Of a DNA stretch of 20,489 nt, positions 1-9,320 are shown in pieces. The notes under the pieces are model-generated. The model was not told the origin of the DNA, did no database searches, and saw only the letters and a list, made by a program, of their open reading frames with translations. Source of the DNA: Saccoglossus kowalevskii. Taxonomy: Eukaryota; Hemichordata; Enteropneusta; Harrimaniidae. The translations under genes and the position numbers were made by a program. Location of the stretch: assembly GCF_000003605.2 (NCBI RefSeq), contig NW_003134876.1, forward strand, positions 1 to 20,489, in the 5' to 3' direction. How positions within the stretch are numbered: the stretch's first letter is position 1; the number at the start of each line of letters is the position of its first letter.

Positions 1-1060
1 TTTTTTGAATGCGAATGCCACCCCCGTCCCCCGGCGTTCATGGGACTCCGACGGGGCGAGGCAGATGATGAAACTTCCTTTCACCAATCTAATTAATCTC
101 TGCAGGATACCAATAGTCGTCTTCTTCTTCACAATCGCAGGGGCTGTCTCGCGTACCACAGACAGACTTGAGGGTCCATATAACACAATGGAGTAAGGTT
201 CACTATTAAATGGTACACAATATTAATCCGACAGGATCTGGTCAAGTGAACCAGCTCAATGAACAAACTGAGTCAATCCAACAGACTGACCAAATAAACC
301 CAGTGGCACCTAGTGACTGGAAAAATAAAATCACATAAAATTAATGCGCCAGGAACTATAAATTAACTAAATTAACCTGGCAGTGCCTGACACTAACGCC
401 ACATACAATGAAACACCTAGCTGTTGTACAAATAAAATGCCTGAACAAAGCAGTAAATGCCGCCCACACCAGCCCCAGGCTATACAAGAAGCAGGGCACG
501 TTGATCAAAAAAATTAACAACGTCCACACAGCAAACACTGGCTCCCAACTCAGCACAAACGCACAGGCATGCACCCAACCACATACACAAACAATACGGG
601 GTAAATACAATGATAAAAATGAACAACGTCACAATAAAATCAGCAAAATCGCCTCACCGTGCTAATCACAAAATGCGACTAACTAAGCAGTCTATACAAT
701 CTACCGAGAGAGTGCGTCGCTGCCCCAAAGACGCCGCCAAAAAAAGAAGACTCGCCGTGGTTTCCCGAAAAAGAGTGACCAGAACGAATCTCGCCAAAGG
801 CCTAACACGAAATGTGCATGCAGTGGAAAATTCCCTAAGATGATAACCACAATTAGGAAAAATCACGAGGTGTGCAACGGGGGAATGATGCAATCTCGGC
901 GGCGACGCACGAACAACTACACAGGACGGGAAAAAGTGCTATCACTACCCACAAAAAGTTACAATGATGTAAATCACAAAGTTTTGATGCAATAAAAGTT
1001 CACGCGATAATTGTTCAACATTTGATTGCAATCAAAGACGTTTCGGGGCTCCTTTCCGAA
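1..1060. other. GC-richer intronic block, possibly mobile-element derived
   Basis: This stretch is visibly richer in G and C than the rest of the window (for example GC runs near 20-60 and 700-790), and it sits directly upstream of a cadherin exon of gene 1. On the minus strand it ends in CATTCGCATTCAAAAAA at the window edge, as the tail of a retroelement would. Its short open frames on both strands lack any recognisable domain. I cannot name an element family. It has no supported gene and is most simply intronic. Confidence 0.35.
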
Positions 1061-1063
1061 CAG

Positions 1064-3590
1064 TTACGGTTACAGTTCACCTACCAGTCACGACGAATGA
1101 CAAATGATAGAATCTTTCGAATTTCACCAAACACGTGAGTAATTATTGTTTTATACACTCACCTGGTATATCATATATTTTGGCTTGTACTAAATAATGT
1201 TCAGTGATGCTTAAGATGATTATAAAAAATAGTGCATGGTATTCTATTCATGTTTACAGTGGAGAGATATTTCTAAATAGAAAACTGGATCGAGAGAATG
1301 TCGAAGAACATACTTTGGTGTTACTAGTACACGACGGGAACCGGACAGCGTACGTATTTACCATTAATCATGTGACAGACGTGTTTTAAAAAATGCCTCC
1401 TCCATCCCAAGACATTGATGTCTTTTCGTACGACTGATTGTCATTCAAATAAGTACCTTAGTGACAACAATAGTCTGTTGATCTTTTACAGAATGATACT
1501 ACTGTTCTCTCAGTCGTTGTTACTGACATTAATGATAATGATCCTGTAGTAACTGCGTCGGAGTATAATGTAATGGTTTTAGAGGAAGAGGCAGATTTTG
1601 TGGTAACTTATGTTAGGGTATGTACAAAAATCTGGTATTCAGTGCCTTGATTAAATATGCGTGGGTGTTCAGCCTTTGTGTAATTACTTCTTTTTTTATT
1701 GAACTTCCTGCCTTCAAATATAACAATACATGCAATGGATATTATGGCTTTCTGTTTGATCTTCAATTTTTTGTAATAATTTACATTGTGTGTGTTACAG
1801 GCGACTGATGAAGATTATGGAATTAACGCAGATTGTACGTTTACAATAGTTGAAAGACTTGTAAAGTACGTAAATGAATTATGACAGTATTTAACTATTG
1901 TAATGTTGTTGCTTCATACAACCAAATTTACGACAAATAACAATAATGCAAATAAGACACATTTATTACTTTGATTAAACACCTCATAGCACGTGATACA
2001 TAGCAGACATGTTCTTTGACATAGCAGACATGTTTTTCATCAAAATTCATTTTTTTTAAATGTCTCAACATAATACACATGTAAAGCGGATACAAAAACA
2101 TATTCAATTAAAATCAGGAAAGTGAAATCACGAACCGCAAAACAGTACTAAACAAAGAACAATACACGGTCATTGAAATAATGGAAAATGGCGCAATCAT
2201 TGTATTAATTCTATTTATTTATACACATTTATATTGTTTATAAGATAAGTTTCACACGTGTTAGTTGACATTTAGTACTTTTGGACTTATATTATCTCAC
2301 TTGACAGCAGTCTAATGGTTAATTAGTTTTTCAAGAAATCTATCTGGTGACAATAAACTTTGCTGTAGAACAATATATGAACTCATGAATAGTTACTACA
2401 GTACTAATTGCACACCATCTCGTGACAATTATTTACGATACAAAGCTGTCGCAAATAATGTGTTATTCTTGTTTCTCTAGTGATTTTACAGTCCACAACA
2501 TAACTGGGGAAGTGACAACGCGGAGAGTTCTTGATAGGGAACATAAAGAAACATATGAAGTATATATTTTGGCAATTGATCATGGTCGAAGTCCCCGTTC
2601 TGGTGAAGCATATGTGACAGTTACTCTCATTGATGTTAATGACAATCCACCAATGTTTGAATTAAATACTTATCGGGCCACCGTGGTTGAATACATATCA
2701 GGGAAATTTATCCTTTCGGTGAAGGTAACAATTTATACTTGTCACTGGTTGTTATCTTATTTCAATCTACTTTTTGGTCCAATAACAAGGCAGTTTTATG
2801 TTTTGGCAAAAACGTTCATGGTGTTGACAGTTTCATTTCAGTTCATTTCAGTTCTTCAATGAGGTTGAATTGTCATCGTCGTCTCAGCGTTTTAATTGTA
2901 AATATAGTATGTATTGTAGGGAATATAGTGTTCAGGCATACTATGTATAGCAATACATGATTTGTATTTGTTTACGTCAAGTTTGTTGTAGTAAACTACT
3001 TTCATTGTTCCTGCACTTACCTACATTATGATTTTGGAGTTATGTAATAATGTATACTTTTAAATGGGTATTGATGTTTAGGCAAAAGACATGGATGTAA
3101 TGGATAATGCTGCCGTGCGTTACGCAATCATTCCTGATAGTCATACCGACTATAATTTGTTCACTGTGGATGCAATGACTGGCAATGTATATTTTTCATC
3201 ATCTGAGTCTACTGAGAATGTGGGTGAAAATCTGGTGGTAATGATAGAAGCTTATAATGAAGTACCATACACATCGGATGATATTCTTAATGGAACAACA
3301 ACTGTCGATGTCACAGTACTGGTAAGACAATGACTAATTCAAGCGAGGAGCATTTATTACAGCAATGCAGTTATTACAGCAATATAATACCTAGTCAACA
3401 AAAAAATAAGCCAAATTGCATGCACAAGTTTACCTGTGATAAAATACTATCTAACTATGTATGAAATTAAGTACCTTACATCTGTATCGGTGTATTTGTT
3501 ATGTAGAAATATAATCATAGTGTCTAATTGCTTTGTAGTGTTCTACCACAGTGACGAGATACCATAGTGAATCAGACTGGTGGATGTGGG
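1064..3590 (+). other. Gene 1 extracellular cadherin repeats (last about three)
   Basis: The first visible repeat is partial. The exon ending at 1134 reads FRISPNT and splices in phase into [13 protein letters not shown] at 1260, giving the F-x-I...TG-x-I...LDRE signature, and it closes with the calcium-binding DINDNDP at 1525-1545. The second repeat opens with [10 protein letters not shown], has ATDEDYG for the DxD-type calcium site (1801-1821), VHNITGEV and LDREHKE, and ends with DVNDNPP (2632-2652). The third, membrane-proximal repeat runs from [12 protein letters not shown] across 3082-3321 ([20 protein letters not shown]). It lacks LDRE and has no closing DxNDN, as is usual for a last repeat. 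Such repeats mediate calcium-dependent adhesion; the ligand or partner cannot be told. Confidence 0.85.
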
Positions 3591-6066
3591 TAGTTATAAT
3601 CACTCTTGTTGGAATCGTCACCTTGATAATAGCAGCATCGCTAATAATTATAAATCGCAAAAGAAATTATCAGCATGTTCGAAGAGAAGCTTGTCATGAA
3701 TTACAGATATTTGAACATCAGGATTACGAGGAAATTGCAGAACACGTAAAATTTGACTCCATTGGTGAGATATTGCACTGTGTGAATTGATTTTTCATTT
3801 TTCACACAAATGATAATGAGAACCAGTCTGGCGATATAACTAGTTGAGAAAGACAACACATAGTTTTTGTTTATTTCATAGATATTGCAAAAGCAAAGCT
3901 GCTTGACTCATTAGATGAAGATCTTCGAATCGAGGTTGAAGATGTTCTTGTCTATCCACCCATTGACGGTGTCGTTTTGAACATTAAACATGTCATTGGA
4001 AAAGGTAAATCAACAGTATTTTGAACACAATTAATATACCTGAATCACAGATATATATATTCATATGACTTTTCGCGAGTACTTTTTACAACAAAAATAT
4101 CTAAAAAATCAGTAGTGCTGGGTTAATCAAGGTTTGAATGTAGTAAATATCTTACTGTTGTTTTGAATAACATAATATAGAGTTTATATAAATAAATATA
4201 AATGCGTGTGTTTTACTTGTTTTAATGTCATTTTGGAAAGGTGCATAAGGCTGTGCTCAAAAAAAATAATGGGGAATCGAATGATGTCGCTGTCAAAACT
4301 ATGCAAAGTAAGGATTTCACGTCATGTCATTTCACAAAATCTCATCTATTTGATTGATATAATCACCGGTACGTGACAAATATGCGCGTAATTCTATGTT
4401 TAATTAAACCTATTTTGTCATTTGTTTATGGCTATTTAATGTTTAAATCACACTGACAATAATTTTACTATAATCTACATGTTAGCAGCTTTTTGAAAGA
4501 AGGAACTATCATGAAAGACTTTGATCATCCTAATGTGCTGGGTTTGATTGGAATATTCATTGATGAGAATAGCAGTCCATCCATTGTTCTGAAACAGTTT
4601 GTTACAAAATCTACGAAGGTAGACATTGGTTAAATGTTTAATACTTATCCATCCATAACTAAAATTAAACTGAACGAATATATATATGAATAAAAATCGA
4701 AATTTGAGATAATGATAGTAGATACTTTAGATATAAAACTTATGATGCTAATATATGCTTAACATACAAAATGCATTCCTGGGGCATCAAAGACATACAT
4801 AAAATTAAAACGCAAAATATTTATGTCATTCGCCCGATATTGCATTTTACGTTTCTCATAGTGAACTGTATATATATATATATATATTACATAAACTAGG
4901 AATTCACAGTGGCTGAATTATTGACATTCGGACGTCATATTGCTTGTGGCATGGAGTACCTATCTGGGTTGCGATTTGTCCATAGAGACCTGGCTGCACG
5001 GAACTGCATGTAAGAAAACTAATAGAATGACACTTACGATATAGATGTGTGTTATTAGATGTCAAACCCAATTATGCATTAATTGAAAATATTCCCCTAA
5101 TGCAAAACATTGTTTTTCATCTTCACTGTGTTGTTTAAACAATAGCACATCTGATGAAAAATGCAGTGTTGTTTTATGATGTTGTACATCACGTACTACT
5201 CCAGTCATATTATATCTTAAAAAGGCTCTGGAATAAATACTACTAAACACATGTTATATATATAGGATTGACGAAAACATGGTAGTAAAAGTGGCTGATT
5301 TTGGTTTGTCCCGAGACGTCTATGAAAAAGATTATTACACCATTAAGAACAAGACGAACGCATTACCTGTGAAATGGATGGCGCCGGAAAGTCTGAGCAA
5401 AGAGACATTCAACACCAAGACTGATGTTGTGAGTTACAGTTAAGACACCTGATCAATAATGAAAACATAACAAAAATCATAACATTGATTATAAATAGTA
5501 CAATACAAAGTATACACATTGTACACTGTGATAAGGCTAATATTTTCCCTCCAATTTGCATTGTGTATTTTGTAGTGGTCTTTTGGTGTTGTACTATGGG
5601 AACTTATGACGCGTGGTGCAAATCCATATCCAGGTGTCGACAATCTAGATGTGTCACGATTTCTGTTAAGAGGTAATAGACTGTCGCAACCAGAATTTAC
5701 CCCATACGAAGTGTATGTATACTGATCCTTTTACATAATAATACACACGTGTGTGCACGTCATATAAAGTGATCTACGATAGCAACGGCATTCTCTGCAT
5801 GTGTTTGAGTGTTCACAATATATAAATTTAGTTTGTGATGTGTACTGTTTATGTATCTCAAAATCTTTCACTCAATGTTTATTTATAGGTACACGGTTAT
5901 GACATCATGTTGGGATATAGACCCAGAGCAGAGACCTGGGTTTAAAGATCTTGTCTCGGAAATGGACAAGCTACTATCTAAAATATCATCTGGCAAAGAA
6001 AACTCTTATATGAGATTAATACGTTCATCAGTGACTGATCATAACTACATGAAACCCGTTTTGTAA
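1064..6066 (+). CDS. Cadherin-repeat receptor tyrosine kinase with MET/RON-like kinase (3' portion of gene, 14 exons)
   Basis: Predicted single-pass membrane receptor with an extracellular cadherin array and a cytoplasmic tyrosine kinase. Proposed exons: 1064(or 1076)-1134, 1260-1353, 1492-1617, 1801-1865, 2481-2724, 3082-3321, 3539-3764, 3882-4004, 4227-4307 (or -4320), 4489-4618, 4900-5009, 5266-5428, 5576-5712, 5889-6066. These join in frame to about 666 residues and a TAA at 6064-6066, provided the two doubtful junctions around 4227-4320 are accepted. Visible order: parts of three cadherin repeats (DINDNDP, then DVNDNPP), transmembrane helix, juxtamembrane segment, kinase, short tail. Intron phases match across all other junctions. 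The 5' end (signal peptide, first repeats) lies left of the window. Known cadherin-type receptor kinases are RET and insect Cad96Ca, but the kinase motifs here fit MET/RON better. No canonical AATAAA was found within about 700 nt of the stop. Confidence 0.82.
1998..2034. repeat. Short direct repeat in a gene 1 intron
   Basis: ACATAGCAGACATGTT occurs at 1998-2013 and again at 2019-2034, separated by five bases. It is a minor intronic duplication with no evident function. Confidence 0.7.
3539..4004 (+). other. Gene 1 transmembrane helix and juxtamembrane segment
   Basis: The exon at 3539-3764 encodes a hydrophobic stretch from WWMW (3578) to about 3652, followed by the basic stop-transfer NRKRN. 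That places the following YEEI tyrosine motif (codons 3725-3736) in the cytosol. The exon 3882-4004 encodes a juxtamembrane stretch [20 protein letters not shown] and leads into VIGKG, the start of the kinase glycine loop. The LLD...VEDVL...VIGKG layout is similar to the juxtamembrane-to-kinase entry of RON and MET. There is no cysteine-rich, EGF or laminin G module between the last cadherin repeat and the membrane. Confidence 0.85.
3992..5990 (+). other. MET/RON-like tyrosine kinase domain of gene 1
   Basis: Motifs in order: glycine loop VIGKG (to 4004) continued by HFGKVHKA (from 4227); VAVK with the ATP-binding lysine (about 4288-4299); [19 protein letters not shown] (4490 on) with the alpha-C glutamate; [12 protein letters not shown]; catalytic loop HRDLAARN (4981-5004) followed by CM; DFG (5297-5305); activation loop with adjacent tyrosines DYYTIKNKT (YY at 5333-5338); [31 protein letters not shown] split at the 5428/5576 junction; and [41 protein letters not shown] and NKT-A-LPVKWM are shared with MET and RON rather than with RET, FGFR or EGFR. 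All catalytic residues are present, so activity is expected if splicing is correct. The stretch between IVLKQF and the next helix is short and lacks the usual GDL motif. Confidence 0.85.
4869..4888. repeat. TA dinucleotide microsatellite
   Basis: An uninterrupted TA run lies immediately upstream of the acceptor of the gene 1 exon at 4900. Confidence 0.9.
5990..6066 (+). other. Gene 1 cytoplasmic tail with two YM motifs
   Basis: After the kinase the protein has only about 25 residues, ending [12 protein letters not shown]...HNYMKPVL. Two tyrosines (codons 6007-6009 and 6046-6048), each followed by methionine, lie 13 residues apart. MET also carries two closely spaced tail tyrosines that dock SH2 adaptors. 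The motifs here differ (YMRL and YMKP), so equivalence is inferred only from position. Confidence 0.6.
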
Positions 6067-7076
6067 ATATTGTACCTAGTAGTATAGTCCAGTTGCAAAA
6101 CTGTTGGTATATCCATATAAGGTTTAATATATAACGCCTTGCTTATAAAGTATTTTAACTCACACTCTGGTCTACAGATACGCTATGATAATATATGTAG
6201 GTAGTTTCAAATTATCCTGTGTTATGTTTTGACTGCCTCCAATGTTACATGCTTGAATATATTCCACAATACAAATAGTGTATCCAGTAATGTACTATAT
6301 TATAAACCAAGTTACGTTTTTCATGACAAGGAAAATGTGTTTCCTTCACACGTTTTGTTGTCATTGGAATGTAATGCAAAAACAAATGCATTTTCAGTGT
6401 TGTTATCATATATTCTAAAATTGAGTTTATAGATGTTATATTTTTGCCATGTTGGCATACAAAATTTATGAACATAACAGAATTACTGATCACTGATACC
6501 ATAGCATATGCACCAGTACTAGTAAATATACAATCACACATATATATATATATATATATAATTTTTGCCACTATAATGGTATTTAATTTTTTGTAAATAT
6601 ATTAATACAGTTGAAAAATAATACCATAGTAATTACGAAATAGCAACAGTAAGCCCTAACCCATATTTGCGAAACAATTAAATATAATATCTCGTTCATT
6701 CATTTATGCTTGTCATTCCAGTTTGATTTGCAGTACGCATAATTGGAAAAGAACGGTCTGTTTTATTTTCTCTATGAAAAATATAAATATATAAACAGGC
6801 ATAAACAAACGCCCTATAAATAATAGAACTGTGATATGATATGTACTGGTCAAACCACTGTGTATGCTTTTATAGCCAACCAATTAATTGCCGATAACAC
6901 TAATAATGTTATGTTCTGACAACATAAGAGCAAAAGCATATTTTCAATTTTGTCATTATTCAAAAATTAGTTATTATCAGTATTTTTGTTAGTTTCCGAC
7001 AAATAGAAATATACAACATTTTAAATTGAATAGAATTGCACGGAAACAGTAAAATGAACTAATCAAAGTAATATGA
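6067..7076. other. 3' flank and presumed 3' UTR of gene 1
   Basis: AT-rich sequence after the stop. No AATAAA signal was found by eye as far as about 6800. TATAAA-like and ATTAAA variants occur (about 6145, 6301 and 6678). A TA microsatellite lies at 6541-6560. Short open frames on both strands here show no domain and are not called. Confidence 0.5.
6541..6560. repeat. TA dinucleotide microsatellite
   Basis: Ten TA units in the 3' flank of gene 1. Confidence 0.9.
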
Positions 7077-7079
7077 TCA

Positions 7080-7274
7080 AAATTGCTCATTGACAGTATC
7101 ACCAGATGTGTAATGTAGCTCATTATATGATTCTATGTTCACTGTTAGCATCTCCCCAACCCTCTCTATTGTCAACAAGGATGTAATACACACATCACCG
7201 ATTGTCTCATCCACAACAAAGTATTCATAGTTCATAACATGTTCATAGATGATTGCATCAATCACAACGGCTTT
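7080..7274 (-). pseudogene. Inverted relic of the gene 1 membrane-proximal cadherin exon
   Basis: On the minus strand an open frame ending at a TGA (7077-7079) resembles the exon at 3082-3321. The relic segments FVVDETIGDV, VGEMLTVNIESYNELHYTSG align to [30 protein letters not shown]. By eye, 48 consecutive residues align without a gap, with 23 identities. The copy is truncated on both sides: the start (GCAAAAGACATGG in the parent) is not recognisable, and a stop follows DTVNEQF where the parent continues [11 protein letters not shown]. No transmembrane or kinase exon follows on the minus strand, so this is read as a duplicated, inverted and orphaned exon rather than part of a live gene. An alternative is an exon of an unseen divergent gene. 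Confidence 0.7.
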
Positions 7275-8621
7275 TCTGGTGCATCAATGCAATTAACTTA
7301 GGTGATATGAATATAGTCATTGCATGCATTTGTAGATAGAGATGCAGTTTACCTGACAGATATTTTAATAAGTTAATTAGGAAACCCAGATGACCTCCCT
7401 TGTCCACAAAAACTATATATTTTCGGAAAGCTTATTGTATGAATTTTAAAATGTTGTTAGTATTTTTTATGGATACTGTAGTTTGAAATGTGCACAAAAA
7501 TGATTTAAAACAAATTAGTTTCTGAACCATGCTTGTGTTTCCTGTCAAAATTTGTTTATGGGTACATCTGTTTACTATGAAGAAAGTGCCGTCATGAAAA
7601 CTGTCTACCAGTTGTCAATTTTGCATGTTAGCAGCTCACATTTCACTACTTACATTTTATTTATAAATTAACACCAAGGCTAGTTATCTGTACGATTGTA
7701 ACACTGTTCAACCAAAAACAATGCCCCGACGGCGTTTTGATGATAAACATATTGTCAATCGTTTGTGAAAATTTCAAAACAAAAGGTCAAAGCGTCTGGG
7801 AGCTATTTTTTTTTAAAGTTCTGGGATATTCACAATTCTACAAAATTTTAACAGTCTATAGCCAAGACTGTTATAATAAAAAGCCAAAAAAATCACTCCC
7901 AAGTGCCCACGAATCTGCATCTCTACCTTAAGTATCAAAAAATACATCGGCGATGTGTCTAATATAAGTACATTAACGATGACTAAAATAGCCTGCTTAT
8001 AGTTTATTTTACCGCAATCAGCTCAATGATCTTATAAATGATTGTACATTGTGTTGATAAATGTTGACGAATTATCGGCATTAACAGTTAGAGCGTCAAT
8101 GCCGTAGAATAATTTGTCTCGATCATCAGAAAAAAACATCACCGGTCTCCAGTGCAAGCAACCGTAAAAGGTGACAAGTGTTCTGTCAAACCGTTTAACG
8201 CTCCCACAGAAACCACGCAAAATAACCACCTACATTAGGACACTGTATTTGATTGTGCTATTTTTGACCGGTGACGTCACCAGGAACGCTATAGAAGGTC
8301 TATTGTTGGTCGACTAAGACAATTGCTCAAGTCATGTTTTCCCCATAATTCAATATAATTGTATTGTATAATCATACGGCTCGAAGTACACAGGGGCAAC
8401 TTATTCAATTTATATTTGCATTCAAATCTATTATTTTTTTTATTATTTAACCTTTGATTATATCAGTGCTCGTCTTTTGATTGCTTCCAAAGTAGGACTC
8501 GAAATTTAAAGCAGAACAGTACTCTGAGACCTGAAACTGCGGACAATACCTTAAAAATCTTTTTAAATGACTCAGATAATCACCAAGCAAGTGCATTAAC
8601 ACCGATTAGATGGACACTATA

Positions 8622-8650
<29 letters not shown>
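8622..8650. repeat. ATT trinucleotide microsatellite
   Basis: Uninterrupted ATT units followed by a degenerate continuation to about 8664. Confidence 0.9.
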
Positions 8651-8652
<2 letters not shown>

Positions 8653-9120
8653 ATTACTATTATACAGGTTTGGCACTACAACAGGACAAAATATTACACA
8701 TGAAATCTGAACAAGTGTCACGTTTTTGTGGGATTGGTTGATTAAACTTGACTAGAAGTAAACAAATTCTGTGTAGTTTCTGTTGTCGAACTGATAATAA
8801 TTTTACTCACTTGCCATTTTTATTTTCACAATAAATTTTGAAAATTAAATCAGCTGAAAACACACACTCCGCTGCTATTATTTCTTGAGTTGACAGTGAG
8901 TAACCGAGGGTAATACTTGTAGACTTATACTCACTTGTGCGAATTGTGAATTCGCTTAAAGGTTCTTTGTTGTTATATTTTCGATGTTTGACCTCTGAAT
9001 GTTGGCCATGAATTAGCCATTAATCAAAAAAACCAACTAACGACAATCAGGGTAATGCCACGGGCGGTAGGTTATCGGAGACCTCCATACCGTTGTAGTT
9101 ATTATAACTTTCTTGTATTA

Positions 9121-9320
9121 ATGCTAATCAATATAAATTATATAAAGCAGAGCAAACGTAGCAACGTAAGCTCTCAAGTTTATGAGGTTCAGTTGTTTGG
9201 ATGAGACCAAGTGCATTTGTGGATTTGGTCCCCAGTGCTCTTGACGTGACCCTAGTGACGAAGTATAATTGGGGGTCTGGTCTTTAGTGTTCTTGAAGCG
9301 ATTTGACGAAGCACAGTTCA
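9121..9320. repeat. Diverged dispersed repeat, copy A
   Basis: Shares with 11463-11645 the order ATCAATRTAAA, TTATA, GCAACRTAAG, GAGG and GTATAATT...GTCTGG on the same strand. The similarity is patchy and seen by eye. On the minus strand both copies would read YVA...YIDY-like peptides, which reflects shared ancestry rather than coding. The family is unknown. Confidence 0.4.

Noticed and set aside
5-893. Several 60-85 codon open frames on both strands, one strongly basic (610-843 +), one hydrophobic (356-610 -)
   Set aside because: Overlapping antisense frames in a GC-richer block with no domain, splice context or homology I recognise; neither strand is favoured.
2838-2857. Tandem TTCATTTCAG units that look like splice acceptors
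   Set aside because: No phase-compatible cadherin exon follows; the gene 1 frame resumes cleanly at 3082.
4241-4307. Canonical AG at 4239-4240 as the acceptor for the glycine-loop exon
   Set aside because: Joined to the donor at 4005 it reads GGT GCA TAA, a premature stop, and deletes HFG. Kept only as a possible truncated isoform.
3992-5990. RET or Cad96Ca as the identity of gene 1
   Set aside because: Those have cadherin ectodomains, but the kinase strings here (HFG loop, [32 protein letters not shown]) fit MET/RON better. A tree is needed to be certain.
6245-6571. 108-codon minus-strand frame behind gene 1
   Set aside because: Starts in a TA microsatellite and overlaps the presumed 3' UTR; no domain.
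8032-8229. 65-codon minus-strand frame tested as another cadherin exon relic
   Set aside because: No DxD, LDRE or TG-x-I signature; no alignment to gene 1 or gene 2 exons.
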